This document shows positions 42,528 to 55,601 of a stretch of 64,000 nucleotides of DNA, one piece after another; position 1 is the stretch's first letter, and every line of letters begins with the position of its first letter. This DNA is from Akebia trifoliata (lineage: Eukaryota; Streptophyta; Magnoliopsida; Ranunculales; Lardizabalaceae): positions 15,359,658 through 15,423,657 of the forward strand of contig CM030704.1 of assembly GCA_017979445.1 (NCBI GenBank), in the 5' to 3' direction. Both the position numbers and the translations under genes were made by a program. Under the pieces are notes generated by a model, which saw nothing but the letters and a program-made list of their open reading frames with translations, searched no databases and was not told where the DNA came from.

Positions 42528-45500
42528 ATCTAATCTCATCAAATTTGGACTTTAAGCCAGCGGTGAAAATAGATGGTCTAAATTCCCACCCTCTGGGCTA
42601 TACATGTTATAACGGGATGATATTTTGGATTTAACCCTTGACTCGTTCTAATGTGGCTTATGCATATAAAAATCAGTCCTTTCTGACATTTTCAACTGCC
42701 TTTTAAGTATGGTATAGTTGGATGATACAAATATTTCAAGTTCAACCCAACTTTTTAAGAGGTTAGGAATGTCGGAATGGATTGATTTTTTGTGACGACG
42801 GTTTTTCATGTTATGGACAATTCATTGAGCGACTCTATATGGGCACCACCACTTGCATAAGAATAGGGCAAGGTTTCTACTTCACACACATATTAGTCTT
42901 CTTTACTCCCTATTTGTTGTCCCACATTTCAAAAGCTGAAATGTGTACGGTGGAGGAATAACTCCAATGGGAGAAAATAAAGGAAAATCAATTGAGTTGT
43001 TGGGCATGTTCAACAAAGACCACTTACAACTCTCATAAAAAGAAGTGCTTTGGTGCATATTGAAAGCTCTAAAATGCATGAGGAAGTTAAAAAATGAGAT
43101 GTGTTTTATTCTTAGGTGGGAGCTTTGTTTGTAGGGATGACTTGTAACTGTGATGTTTGTTCATTTTGTTTTCTTTCTCTTTCTCTTTCTCTTTCTCTTT
43201 TTCTCTTTTCTATTGTATCTTATGTAGGTCTCCTCAACAACCTTGGTTTCTTTCTCTCTTGTTCTTAATGCATATTGCATATACCAGAAAAAATAGTGAT
43301 ATGGATTGATATTTTTGGAAAGCATTCAAAAGTCACATACCTTAGCAGAACGTGTAGCTTTAGATTAATTTGAATGGCGAAAAAAAGATTCATATTACTG
43401 ACCCAATATTTGGGATATTCCGTAGATGGTGATGCTTTTGAAGTACACTTCCAATCATTTAGTTTAATAACATGGGAATCTTTAGAAGGAAAACTGAGGT
43501 TAGTTCCAAAATGTATGGAGTGGTTTTTTATGTGCACATTAGGCTTCAATCCTAGCTAATCAGCTAAATAGAAAAGGCCGTGGAAAAAAAATGAAGATTT
43601 CTTGGTGAACTTATACAGTTTCTTAATGATAACATGCATATTTGTGAACATCACATACTTTGTTATTTGTTGGTGATAACCATGTAGGGCAAAAGCGATG
43701 CAAAAGCTATGATATAAATTTGATGTAGGACAACTACTTTAAAGGTTTTCAAAACTGTTGTTTTATAGAAATTTAATGACGAGTGGTACTAGGCAACCTA
43801 GTGATGATGAAATTCTAGGTAGGATATTTAGGATTTTTGAAGGCTATGGCTCATGCTAGGTTGTTATATATAATATATAGCTCTAGACATAATAGACTGA
43901 AGAAATCTTATTCGTGTTGTTGACCCCAAATAGTTGGAATATGGCATAGATGAAGATGATAAGATTTCAATTATGATATTCAATCCCAACTGACCTCTTA
44001 CACAAGCTAGGTAGACAAGTCAACTATGAGATGATAATGAAGGGCTGTAGGATGGGTAAGGTTGAGGATAGGAAAAACTCTGGAGTAAAAAAACTAAGTC
44101 ATGCAATTTGGGTTAACCTAACACAACCTGGCTTTCCAATATATGGCATGTGAGAGGGTGTTCTTGAAGATACATCTTTCATAGAATATATTGCTCTTTA
44201 TCTATAATTAAATACGACTATGGATTCATGTTGCCAACACCAAATATTTGGGATAAAACTTATAGCATAACACAAATTTACATTTTTCTGCAGAAGTCAC
44301 ATTTAAAATGCATTTTGTACCTCCAGCGAAAAATGAGCAAAATTGCAATTGTAATATGGCTTGCGAAAAACATTATTTCTTTATCTATAGTTTTTATGTA
44401 TTATTTTGAATGTATTTGTGATTGGAATCCTTTCCCCCCAATTTTGAACAATATATGGTTGTTTGGTGGGCATATGATTATTCTTTGTAGTCTTGTTGTG
44501 GTTGTCTATGATTTGGTTTATGAATGTTATTTAATGTAAGATTTGATATATAATATGGGATTTTTTTTATTCATGAATGTAGTTTAATGTGGGATTGGAT
44601 AATAATATCTTATTGTTATGGTTGTTATCTTTTCATAGTTTGTTTATTCTGTCTGAAAATAAGTGTTTAATGGTTAGACTTGTTTTTTAGCATCATAGTA
44701 TGTTTTTTTTATTCAAAATATGTTGGAAACTTAGAATATTAACTTTTTCCATAATTTTGTATATCTTCCTTTTTTTCTCATTTTCCTCCCCTTAGTTTTC
44801 CCCCCTATTTTAAACTTATACTCTAATTTGGTGACCATGACGCGCATAGGATAATTATGTGGATGGCTATAGTCTCTGGTCAGATGGTCTAATAAATGGA
44901 TTAGTGGAATTTATAACTGTAGAGTAAAAGAAAAGTGGTAGATGCAGTGAATGAAAGGGAAAGAATTCAAGTGGGTGAAGGTCGTACCCTTCAATGAACA
45001 CCAAGATAAATTGATGGAGTCACACCATTGAGTTTGGGTTGAACATCACTTCTTGAGAACAGGACATCACGTCCTAGCAAAGTGACAGTGCCACCATAAC
45101 CAAACAGGCGGGGAATTCATTTGAATTATGTGTATAATGACAATTGTATCCATTTTTTTTAAAATACCAATGGTTACTGTCATTCTCTTTTACAGACTGT
45201 TAATTGTTCATGTTGAAATTGTGTGATCTTGTTTTCCTTAGAACGCTAAAATTTGCTTATGCTTTCCCTTGGTGTCTAAATTAAGACGTCACGACTCTTT
45301 TTGACACAAAATGTAGCTTTAAATGAAGTGATGAAATTGGATTGCATTTGATGGTTGTTTTTGCAGTCTTGTGTGACACATTCACATCCCGTGGGATGTG
45401 ATCAAAGGCATAATAACATTTCCTGCTAAGCTGGAGTTGACCACTAATGTCCAAGTTGGACCCATGACTTGCTCACATAAGATTTCAGCTTTCGCTCAGC

Positions 45501-45629
45501 TTCTCATCATGATAGTACAAGCAATCGTTGTGCAATGGTTCTTGTTTGAGAAGAAGGATCAAAGATACAAATGGAGGCGAGTTAGTCTTCTTTCCTTTCT
45601 AATTTCTTGTTTTTATTTCATGGGCTTGG
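42528..45629. other. Intergenic region without recognisable genes
   Basis: A (TTTCTC)n tract at about 43170-43205. At about 43920-43960, GACCCCAAATAGTTGGAATA resembles the 3' end of plant RTE-type LINEs or derived SINEs (weak). The open frame at 44228-44539 has no known domain. Confidence 0.4.
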
Positions 45630-45639
45630 ACCGATTGCC

Positions 45640-45725
45640 CAGTTGGTTGACATATTACAATGCCACTCGAGGTCATGGATTCAAAGCCCAGCATACTTAC
45701 CAAAACATAAAGGGGTGATTAAACA
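45640..45725 (+). repeat. tRNA-like SINE head (candidate)
   Basis: A box-like TTGCCCAGTTGGTTGACA (about 45647) and, about 35 bp on, B box-like GGTCATGGATTCAAAGCCC (about 45670-45690), with the spacing of a tRNA-derived SINE promoter. The 3' end is not defined because a MITE follows. The overlapping open frame (45398-45718) is probably not a gene. Confidence 0.4.
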
Positions 45726-45764
45726 TTAATTCCCGCTCAGGTTTAGTTGAGTATCTGAGTTATA

Positions 45765-46270
45765 GGGTCCGTTCAGCACCAAACATTTTGGCCAACTATT
45801 TTTGTCCTACATGGGTTAGAAGTTTTGGAATGGGCTGATTTTTGGTGAGGATGATCTCCTAACATTAATTCTCCTAACCATTTAGTCCCGCTCAGTTAGT
45901 TGAGTATCTAAGTTATAGGGTCCGTTCAGCACAACATTTGTGGCCAACTATTTTTGTCCTACTGGGTTAGAAGTTTTGGAATGGGCTGATTTTTGGTGAG
46001 GATGATCTCTACGGTGAGGAGATCATCCTCACCAAAAATCAGCCCATTCCAAAACTTCTAGCCGCATGTTTACAAGTTGAAAAATCGTGGACCGTCCATT
46101 TTTTGTAAACCATTTTTGATGGGTTAGAAGTTTTGGAATGGGCTGATTTTTGGAATGATGATTCTCCTCACCGTAGAGATCATCCTCACCAAACTCAGCC
46201 CATTCCAAACTTCTAACCCATGTTTTTGAAAAATGTTTTTTGCCAAAATGTTGGGTGCTGAACATTTCCC
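45765..46270. mobile_element. MITE cluster with internal duplication and inverted repeats
   Basis: The left end reads GGGTCCGTTCAGCACCAAAC and the right end, in reverse complement, GGGAAATGTTCAGCACCCAA, followed on both sides by ACATTTTGGC-like sequence. Between them the block GGGTTAGAAGTTTTGGAATG recurs four times, twice more in reverse complement. A flank-plus-end segment (CCGCTCAG..GTTCAGCAC) occurs at 45733 and again at 45888. This reads as a TIR element that has partly duplicated and folded back on itself. Confidence 0.65.
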
Positions 46271-47925
46271 ATGGCCACAGTCTTCACTGGGAGACCTACA
46301 AAAATGACGCTAAAGTCCTTGTCTTCTACCTCTAGGGTAAATTTTTTTCATCATCTTCAATCTCAAGATTATATTTCCTTCAACCTTAAAACCAAAATAG
46401 AAAGATATGATTTTTGTGTGAGTTGAAGACATGAATTTTTCAGAAGAAAAAATAAGGGTTTTTAGACAAGAGGTAGAAAACAAATAGGTTAATAAAAGTT
46501 TTTCTAGGGATGTTTTAGAGTTTTAAGACAATGGGTTTTGGGGGAGAAAAATCAAGGGATTTTTTTAATTAAAGAAATGAAAACAAAGGCCTTTTTTTTT
46601 TTGCTTATCGAGCGAGACTAATCCCACGGGCACACGCAATACCCCCTCAAAAATTCCTCGTGCAACTGGTTGAGTCGAGGGTCAACCATACCTTGGAGGG
46701 TTGATGAGACTATCGTTGTTCTTCTCACCGGAGTTAATAATAATCTTAGTTGTACCTTACTTGTGGGGCAAGTAGGGGATCGAACCCAAGAGAAAGGAGG
46801 AATAGAGCTAAGCTAAGAAGATAAAATTCAAATTAACTAAAAGGAATTAAAACTGTTTTTCTTTGTATTTTTGAACTTATAAGAAGATGTAAAATTGCTA
46901 GAAAATAAACTAAAGTAAATGAAATTAAAAGCAAGTAAACTTATGAATTAAAACCCATTGGAGGTGGATCTACCTAAAACATGTTAATGAGCAATTTCTA
47001 GTCTCTAGCCTTTTTATAACTCAATCATAAGGGCTTGGTGTTAGCTCCTTAGATCGGAAAGTTTTGCAATTAAAATGAAATAAAGAAACAAAAACAAAGT
47101 AGAATTTCTTGAGAACTTCTTACTAAAATTATCTAATTTAAGCATACTTTATCTTGATCTAATCTAAGCAGAAAGTATCTATATTAAGAATAAAATGTGC
47201 AAGAAACTTAAAGAGAATTCATAAGCATTTTAAATAAAAGAAAGGCATAAAATTAGAAATAACACAAGAACTTGCTCTAGGCTTTTCCACTCTCCAATGG
47301 AGGGGAACTTAGCCTAATGTCATTGCAAGAGAGGGAAGACAAGAGATGAAAGAACTTTTTCTTCATTTCATGGAGAAAATTACAATTTCTTCTTCTTTCT
47401 ACTTCTTACAACTAGTTAACCAAAAGAAAATAACTAGAAAATGAAAATACAAAAAAAGAGAGAATGCGGCAAGAGCTTAGATTAAAGGAGTCGTGGATAA
47501 GAGAACCAAGATGGGACACTTTCTCTAGAAATGAAGGCTCTATTTATAGAGAAAATGTGTGTAGAAGAGTCTAAAAGTAGCCTCCACTTTTCTTTGCACA
47601 AAAAGACAAAGAGGAGAATATGAGTTAAGGATAGGGCATTCCAAAGTGTTAGGACATTCCAAAGTGGGCCCAAATGCTTTTGCCTTGAGATTTTGATTCC
47701 AAATTGTTGATTTTCTGCACAAGAAACACACGTAATTAGATTTATCTAGTAAATGAATTTAGTTTATATAAATTAAGCCTAATTAACATGCAACGTGGTG
47801 GTTTGAGGCTTATCATGATTATTATCCTAATATAGAGAAATAGGTACAAAAATCAAGATAAATATCCGGAAAAATGTGCTTATAATTGAGTATTTGGAGA
47901 CACTCATCAAGGGTGACCTTAAGGA
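46271..47925. other. Intergenic, repeat-like, no gene
   Basis: Holds GTAGGGGATCGAACCC at about 46773-46788, a tRNA T-arm-like phrase (or its reverse, a PBS-like one), and TCTATTTATAGAG at about 47529 as a TATA-like site on either strand. Short open frames at 47482-47731 have no domain. An old LTR or SINE derivative is possible but not shown. Confidence 0.35.
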
Positions 47926-47929
47926 ATTC

Positions 47930-48015
47930 ATTGCTTTATGGGGTTTCGAACTCTTGACCAACCCTTCCTGAGGAGCTTATCAAGGCTCGGCTTACCACTA
48001 GGGCAACCCTTTGGG
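47930..48015 (-). repeat. tRNA-like SINE head (candidate)
   Basis: On the - strand GTTGCCCTAGTGGTAAGCCG (A-box type) is followed after about 33 bp by GGTCAAGAGTTCGAAACCCC (B-box type). This is the promoter pattern of plant tRNA-derived SINEs and not of a folded tRNA gene. The 3' end is not defined. Confidence 0.5.
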
Positions 48016-48747
48016 GTTCGAAAACAAAGGCTTTTAAGTCATTTTCTGTTATTCTCTTAATAAGACCACAATCAAGGGGTATGTCAACACTTGGAGTATC
48101 TCAAATATGGACCAAAATAGGAAGGGGCATGTTTAAATTTACCAACAAAAGAAAGAGAGAAAAATACATAAAGCAAGTAGGTGTTCACGATAGCTGCCTT
48201 AACCTTTATATTTTATCGATTTCAGTTCTTGTTGATTTAGATTTCAATTTTAAAGCATGTAGAACCGAAATCAGAACTATAAAAAATCATGGGTATCCAT
48301 CAATTTCAATTCTCAATAATCGAATGAGAAAAATTATTTCAAAATCATTATAAAAAAATAAATTCCTTTTAAAAAAAATATATTATTTGTAAAGTATCAA
48401 CTTAATAATAATTTGTTCCACTAAGATGATGATTTATTGATTTTTATTTTCAAATATTAAAATTTATTTTCTTTACAAGTAATAAATTTAGAAAGAAACG
48501 ATTCATTTTAAACTCAAATATTTAGTTTATATGAAATTTGAAGAATTTTATATCATATATGTTAATTTTAGAATATAGGATTACTTTGAATCATGTATAA
48601 TGTATAAATAAATGACAAAATATATCGATTACGGGTTCCTATCGGTTCAGTTCCATATTAGGCTCGACTCTAATCAATTCCAATAAAAAGATAATCAAAT
48701 TGGGTTTTCGATTTCGATTGCAATTTGATTCCGGGTAAGTGGATACC
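48016..48747. other. AT-rich flank of the second Tat element
   Basis: Words such as TCGGTTCAGTTCC and GATTTCGATTGCAATTTGAT near 48640-48730 suggest an older hAT-like or similar repeat. No gene seen. Confidence 0.35.
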
Positions 48748-50856
48748 TATGGACACGTGATTTATTCAATTTTAATATATCATCCACTTTGGGGGATTTT
48801 GGAGTCGTTACCTTCACATTTGAAATGGGTGTGATGGTCACCCGGAGTAATTTTTTGAAAAATATGTCATTTTTGGCATTTTGGTGACTCTCGTACGGAT
48901 ATGACTCATTTGATCAAACTTTTGATTTTAGGTAAGAGGACTCATTTTATGGAGTAGGAAAGGTGTTAGGCACTCTACGCCATCCACCATGGTGGTAACC
49001 TCGGATTCGGTCTATTCTTAAGAATAAAAATTAAATAAAATAAAATCGAAAAATTCAAAATGTCCTCAAGTATGAGGGACTTTAATATTGATTCAAACCA
49101 TTGAGGGCACCCTTATTGAAAAAGGGGCCCTTTGATGGTTCATGCCATTGGTGGTGTATGTGTAGTGCAGAGAGGGGAGAAGTAGATGAGGAAAGTGGGG
49201 AGGAGAGAGGGGGTGACTCTTGTCCCAATCCACCTTGAATTTGATTTGATCTTCATTATCCTCCCAAAATATGAGTCTTCTTTTCTTAATCTTGATATGA
49301 TAATGAGTTAGTTTTTTTATGGTTGATGGTTGAGTTGATAAGTTGAGAGAATTGAGAGATTGGGTATGATAATGAGAGAGGGGGAATTTTTTTTTATGAG
49401 ACTTGGAGGTTTTTCTTAAATTTTAATTAGGTAGTGAGAGTTGAGAATAAGGTGGGTTTATAGAGTTTGAGAGTTATTTTTAGGGGTAAGATGGGGTGAA
49501 ATGTTGGAAGAGTAAAGAATGGCATGGTTTTGAATGTGGGGGGTATGAAATTAGGAGTTGGGGAGGGGTAATTATGTAATGGAGGTAAAGGTTGTGTTTT
49601 GATCCAAATGGTTTGGATCTTACCCAAACCATTGGTGGAGTGTTTGGTGAGGTGAGATGATGGGTGTTTAAGAGGGTGGTGTATTGAATGGTGTTTGATT
49701 AAAAGAATGGAGGATGTAAGAGGGTGGTTGTAATTGAATGTGTTTGATTTAAAAGAATGGAGGATGTAAGAGGGTGGTTGGGAGGGTGATGGAGATGGTG
49801 ACATATGGCAAGATGTGTGGATATTAGGGGTTTAGATAATTGGTAAGAGAGAAAAGTGTTTGATGAGGGGTGTAGGTTCAGGTTATAGATATGGAAGATT
49901 AGGAGAAGGTGGTGGTTGATTAGTAGGGAGTGATGATAATAGGTTAGGGGGAGGTGTTTGATTTGAGAGAAGGGGTGTAGGTTTAGGTTGTAGAGATGGT
50001 AGATTAGGGGAAGGTGATGGTTGGTTAGTAGGGAGTGATGATAGTAGAGGAGGTGTGGGTTGATGTGATTTTTTTAGAGAAAAAGTAATGAGGTAGTTAA
50101 TTTTTAGAAAAAGAGATGGGAGTTGGTAGTTTGATGAGGGAGATGAGATGAGGTGATGACATGTATCATTTTTTATGAAAAAGTGATGATTGGTTTAATG
50201 TGGGTAGTGGTTTACGGGTTAAGGTTGTGGGTTGGATATAAATTGGATATGGGTTTGGGCTTAATAGTATTAGGCTTGGGTTTTATGAGGGTTTTAAATT
50301 ATTTTGAGATTGGGTAGGGTTTGTTTTAGGTAGGTGGGGTATGTTGGAGATATTTTGGCGCGTTTAGGTTATGTGGAGTTAGGTTTTAGGTTAAGGGGGT
50401 GTAAGGTGAGGGATTGATTTTAGAGAGTTGAAGGTTAGTGGGCCGTAGATGGGCTTGGGGTATTTTTAATTTCGGAGATGGAGCGGTGAGGGTAGAGAAA
50501 ATGGATAGGTGTCCCAATTCTCATTTATTAATTTTATTCATTTTTTTGAGGTTTTTGAAAAATATTTGATTGATCAAAATGTCAACGTGTTGGCAAGTCG
50601 GGCTTTTTAGGCCCGTTGGCGAGTTTTATTGAAAATCAAATATTTTTGGGTATGGGGGTGGAGCGGTAAAGGTGGGGGTGCGCTAATTCTTTTTGGTAGG
50701 CCCATTAGACTAATAGGAGGTCTCAGGGGCTTCGGTTCGATCAAAATGTCATATTTGAGTGATTCAGGTTTTTGAGGCCCGTTGGCCAATTTTATTGAAA
50801 GATTGTTGTTTTTGGGCCCTTTCAAGTGGGGGCCCGTTCAAATTGGGGTATCTACA
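48748..50856 (-). repeat. Family II LTR, 3' LTR of the second Tat element (2109 bp)
   Basis: On the - strand it starts TGTAGATACCCCAATTTGAA and ends CACGTGTCCATA. It aligns with 4836-7052 and 52986-55276. The PBS-like motif is changed to GGTAACGACTCC (48801-48812). The 5-bp flank outside is ATACC. Open frames inside (49427-49804) are low-complexity. Confidence 0.85.
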
Positions 50857-51165
50857 GCTGCCATTCTTTGCAGGAATTGCGTGCAAAGAATTGTAAAGAA
50901 TAGACTAAACCCCTACTTGTACGGGCTAAAAAAACTTTGTAAAAAAAACACGACTTCGGGTTACCGATTGAATTGATGAATTTTGTAGAAAATGACGACT
51001 CAAGCACGGGGTCTAACAGAATTTTACCTTATTAATTCCTTGATCTCGATGGCGCAGAGCTCGTGTGAAATCTTAGATTTGATGAAAATATGATGAGTTT
51101 TGAAATTCAACTATTTCTTCGGTCGTGTTCTGACAAATCGGAGTTTAGTACACTCGAAAGGTTTT
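50857..51165 (-). other. 3' interior of the second Tat element with polypurine tract
   Basis: Reverse-complement match to 4530-4835 of the first Tat element, ending in GCAAAGAATGGCAGC just before the LTR. The shared region breaks off at an A-rich stretch (T-run at 51166-51182 on the + strand); beyond it the two elements carry different cargo. Confidence 0.72.
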
Positions 51166-51359
51166 TTTGAAGTTTTTTTTTTCTTTGATCCACTCTTCAT
51201 TGCCTTCTTTTGTTGATCTTACTCTATTTCTACCATAAGTTAACCATCTTAATTCATGCATTGTCCCTTGTAATGACGCCTTTGATTCTTTCAACGATGC
51301 AAGCAATAAGGTTGTTAATCGTTGCCACAAATCTAAGAGAGAGTTTTGCTGTTGGAGTT

Positions 51360-52580
51360 GAATCCACCAAGATCTGAAGGCAGGAGGGCTACATACTCTG
51401 AGTCGCCCCCATTTAGAACCACGTTCATTACAATAATATCAATAGGAGCATAGATTACAAAAAAAACCCGTTGTATCGATGCTACTCTCTTGTAATATTA
51501 ACATATTGCCCTGGCTGAAATTTGAAGCATTAACTCGCAATAAGGAGACATAGTTTACCAGGATCTCTGCCATTAGCAATATGTGCCATTTCTTGAATAG
51601 CACCGCCATTAGAAAGAATGTCCCACTCACTTCTAAAGTTCTCATCACTAAGGAAATTGAAAACTTTCTTTGGTGAAATTGGAAGTTAGAAGGAAGTAGT
51701 TGCACTTAGCACAATACCATGAGGCCTGCCGGGATCATTTATTATTTTTCTAGTCATGACCCTTACATCTTCAGCGCCACTTCCTGATAATGTTGTCCAT
51801 GTGTGAGAGGTAGAAGTACTCACACCAAAACAAAAATTCATCACCATTCTCTCAGCCAACTTCAACATACTCTTTCGTTCTTCTTGACTTGTGATCACCA
51901 CCAACATCTCCAGTCGGCATGTTACTAGTCATAACACTTGCAAGGCATTCACACTGTCGATCTAGGGTAGCAACCCAACTGCTTGTCATCCACTTCTACA
52001 TGTTCGACCCATATGACATTTGAGTAACCATTGTTTATTTCTGGGTTAAACAGCTAATGGCCTTCTTCGACATCTCAATATTGGGCTAAGACACAAATGA
52101 TCCAAGGAAACATCGACCACCACCCAAATCCCCTGGCATGTTTATTTACAATACCTTACAAAGAAACTCTCTCGATTCGGAACCAAAGGTGAAGGGACTT
52201 GAAATTTCTGTTGTCATCACTTGAAGAGCTCCATTAGTTTTCTATTACGCCGGTTGTAAGACTTTTAGAGTCATGGCTCTTGAACTAATGTTAGAAAATA
52301 TATTCGACCTTTGATTCACAACCCTGAGTATCTCAACAAGATTAATGTGATTCATGATAATAACGACAGTTTCTCGAGAAGCTTCTGACTTTAATCCAAA
52401 TGGTTTTGGCCCTATTCCCCTCGGGAATGTTACATGTACTCATATCACTTAGATCTCATAAGCATGATCAAGGCTATGCACCCACAACGGTTTCCCCTAG
52501 TTGGCCTATTCTTATCAGCTTTCCATGCTGCAACTCAGTAGGTCTAGAGAGTGATCTCAGGAGGGGCTTACTCAGGGTCC
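51360..52580 (-). pseudogene. HD-ZIP class IV START region (PDF2/ATML1-like), apparently intronless
   Basis: HD-ZIP IV proteins are epidermis-specific plant transcription factors with homeodomain, zipper, START and SAD parts. Matches run in order on the - strand: [70 protein letters not shown], (frame change) VVVDVSLDHLCLSPILRCRR, (frame change) [15 protein letters not shown], a gap of about 24 residues, [50 protein letters not shown], (frame change) [20 protein letters not shown], and [14 protein letters not shown]. There are several stops and frameshifts. No stretch is long enough for introns, although these genes normally have several here, so a cDNA origin is likely. Homeodomain, zipper and the C-terminal end are absent. 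It lies between pol and the 3' LTR of the Tat element. The family is sure; the exact paralog is inferred. Confidence 0.85.
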
Positions 52581-52985
52581 CTGCTTCGATGTCTTTCACG
52601 TCTTACCTAGTAAGTCGTGATGCTTCGGACTCCAAGGTGGTGATGAGGGGCAAGCTCTCTGAATTCATACTTTGAAAGAAAGATTCGATCGAAACGTGGG
52701 ATTGGCACCATATATTTTTGTATTTTCTTTTTGTAATGTGAAACTTTTGAAATGAAAAGAAAATAGGTTTTTTTACTTACTTGGCCTCAGGTGTATCTAT
52801 TGCTTTGAAAACATGAAGTTTCAATCAATCCTAGATTTTTCATCATCGACCAAAATAGTAGTTTTGAAAACGTTTGAATTTTTGTGATTTGTCTTTGTCG
52901 AATAAATATTGAAGATGCAGAATATGAACGTTTTTTAAAAACCTTTGTCACTTCGATAATTTATGTGTTTTTACCAAATACTGAG
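52581..52985. other. Non-coding interior of the Tat element
   Basis: No domain seen. It ends in CTGAG, the left target duplication (52981-52985) of the solo LTR that follows. Confidence 0.5.
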
Positions 52986-55276
52986 TGTAGACACCTCAAT
53001 TTGAACGGGCCACTACTCGAAAGGGCCCAAAAATACATATTTTTCCAAATAAATGGGCCAATGGGCCCAAGTCATTGAAAAGTGACATTTTGATCGAACC
53101 AAAGCCCCTAAGACCTCCTAATGGTTTGGGAGGCCCGCCAAGAGGACCCGGCATGCTCCCATCTACCCCACTCCACTCAAAACATCAGTTTTTCGATAAA
53201 ATTGACCAACGAGCTTCAAAAGCCCAAATCACTAAAATGTGGTGTTTTAATCGAATCGAGGCCCTTGAGACCTCCCAATGGTCTAAATGACCCACTAAAG
53301 GGGTTTAACCTATCCTCCACTTGTCCAACCCTCACCGCTCCCCCTTTGTATCCAAGAATACCTGAATGCTCGATAAAATTCTCCCACGGGCCTAAAAAGT
53401 CCGATTTGCCAACACGTGGCAATTTTTTGATTAAATCAATAATTGTCAAAAATCTCAAAAAAAATAATAAATTAAAAAATGTGATACTTGGATACCTAGC
53501 CCTCCTCTACTTCCACCACTCCACACCTTAAGCCCATTCAAAGCCCGCAACTCTTTCCCAAATTAATTTCTCACCTTACCCTCAACCTAAAATCGATCGA
53601 TATCACCTAAACCCTAAAATGAACCTACCCTCAAAAACCAACCCAAAACAAAATCCCATCAAAGCCAAAATAACCCACAACCCTCCTAAAACCTAAGCCC
53701 AATACACTAAAAGCCCACAAACCACTATCCATACCCAATTCATTATCTAACCCATAATCTAAACCACAAACCACTACCCACATCAATCATCACTATTTTT
53801 TTATCATCAATCAAAAGGTGACACATGTCATCACCCCATCTCACATCCCGCATCCAACTACCTACCTCATTAATTTTCTTTAAACCTCATCTACCCACAC
53901 ATCAACCCATCACCTTTTCGCTCAAATCAAACACATCTACCCACACCCCTAACCTATACCTCCCCCCTAATCTACCCCATCAACCCATCACATTTTCTCT
54001 AAAAAAATCTAATCTACCATACCCTAACCTATACCTCCCCCTAATCTACCATCATCATTCCCTATAAAATCCACATCTACAACCTAAACCTACACCCATC
54101 CTCTCAAGTCAAACACTCAACCTCTCCATCAACCCATTTCAACCCTTCATTTTCACCCATTTTAACACATGACACCATATCCCACACCTCCCCAAAATAT
54201 CATCAACCACCCTCTTACACAACCCTTCTTTTAATTAAAAGCTCATCTCCCCAACTCACTTCACCAATAAATTACTCTCTTACACAATCCCATCCTCTCA
54301 ACCACTCTCATTTTTTTTGTTCCAGCTAATACTCAACCCAAATAAGTTGTAAAACAACTCATTTACCCATCTTACATAAATGCCCTTCAATCATCTCTAA
54401 TTTACCCCCCACCTTTCTCTTAAACCCACACCATTCTACCACTTTTCTTCATTTCACCCATTATATCCCTAAAATAACCCCTCAACATCTATAAATACCC
54501 TCCTCCTCTTCCCAAAAACCCCCAACTTTTACTACAAAAAATTCTCCCTAACTCTCACTACTAACAACTATCACCATTCTCACTAAGAAAAATCTTACCA
54601 ATTCTCTCTTACTAATCCTCCCCAAGTCTCACACAAAAAAATCACATATTACACTCATCTTTCTCATTATCTTTTCTCTACTCCTTCAACCATACAAGAG
54701 TTGTATTTTCTTAAAATACTAAGGACTCAAGAAGACTCAAAGAATAAAAAGAAAAGTAGAAAGAAGATACAAGGTGGGTGCAAAAAAAATAACCCCCTTC
54801 TCTTCTACACCCTCTCCTCCTCCCTCTTCTATCATCACCCTCATCTTCACTTTGTTCAAATAGATTTGAGATGAATGGACCTCAAGGCAAATGATTCATT
54901 AGGATAATCTCTTTCAATGAGATGATCCTATGATCGAGCCGAAAGTAAATCCCTACTTAGGATACAAATACACACAAGTGGCACTTTATTTTTCACTTTT
55001 TAAAATAATCAAAATAATCGAGTCGAGTTGAGGTTACCACTATTTAGCGGGAGAAAAGGGTGCCTAACACCTTCCCTTTTCTCTAACCGAGCCGCTTACC
55101 CCGAATCTCAAAGATTTGATCCGTACCTTATCCATCGAGAGTCACTAAACGCTAAAATGTCACTTTTTCAAAAAATGCACATCGGGTGACCATTCACACC
55201 CACTTACAATATAAATGGTGGCGACTCCTAACATTAGTAGATGTGGTCATCGTAATAACGAAACCACGTATCTACA
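52986..55276 (+). repeat. Solo family II LTR (2291 bp, TSD CTGAG)
   Basis: It starts TGTAGACACCTCAATTTGAA and ends CACGTATCTACA. CTGAG lies directly outside on both sides (52981-52985 and 55277-55281). No internal region is attached. TATA box at 54490-54497; PBS-like GGTGGCGACTCC at 55217-55228. It sits in the 3' region of the second Tat element in the opposite orientation. Confidence 0.95.
54490..54497 (+). promoter_or_regulatory. TATA box of solo LTR
   Basis: TATAAATA in ACATCTATAAATACCC, matching 6344-6351 in the sister LTR. Confidence 0.55.
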
Positions 55277-55281
55277 CTGAG

Positions 55282-55596
55282 GATATAGATGTCAGTAGCT
55301 CTTTGGCTCTTTTTAGAGTCATCCCTAGTGTCCCAGTACTGGGTGAATATCGATTGAGCGTTAGACTTGGGATTTTGGAAAATTTTTGTCGTTCACAGTT
55401 TATACTCATACGAGTTAGGAGTTTTTTTTTCCCCTTATTGCCCTTGGCGCCAGTTACGATTTTCACCAGACCCGATTTTCACATTTTTGCACATCGATGC
55501 CCTTTTGGGTTTTGATTGTGCTGGTGACTTTGATCTTACCATAATCTAATTTTTTTACTCATAACGCTCTTTCAAGTTTTCACTATGCCCTTTCAG
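55282..55596. other. Short interior stretch between two solo LTRs
   Basis: Tat element 3' region between the CTGAG and ACTAT target duplications. Open frames at 55272-55549 have no domain. Confidence 0.5.
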
Positions 55597-55601
55597 ACTA
55601 T

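Noticed and set aside
44228..44539. 103-residue hydrophobic frame
   Set aside because: AT-rich sequence gives Ile/Leu/Phe-rich chance frames; no homology or gene context.
45398..45718. 106-residue frame with a hydrophobic stretch
   Set aside because: No family recognised, and its end overlaps a tRNA-like SINE head; a chance frame is more likely.
46773..46788. GGGGATCGAACCC as a tRNA gene or PBS
   Set aside because: No acceptor or anticodon arms around it and no LTR end beside it.
49427..49804. 125-residue open frame in the - strand LTR
   Set aside because: Inside a family II LTR, Pro/His/Ser-rich and low-complexity; no domain.
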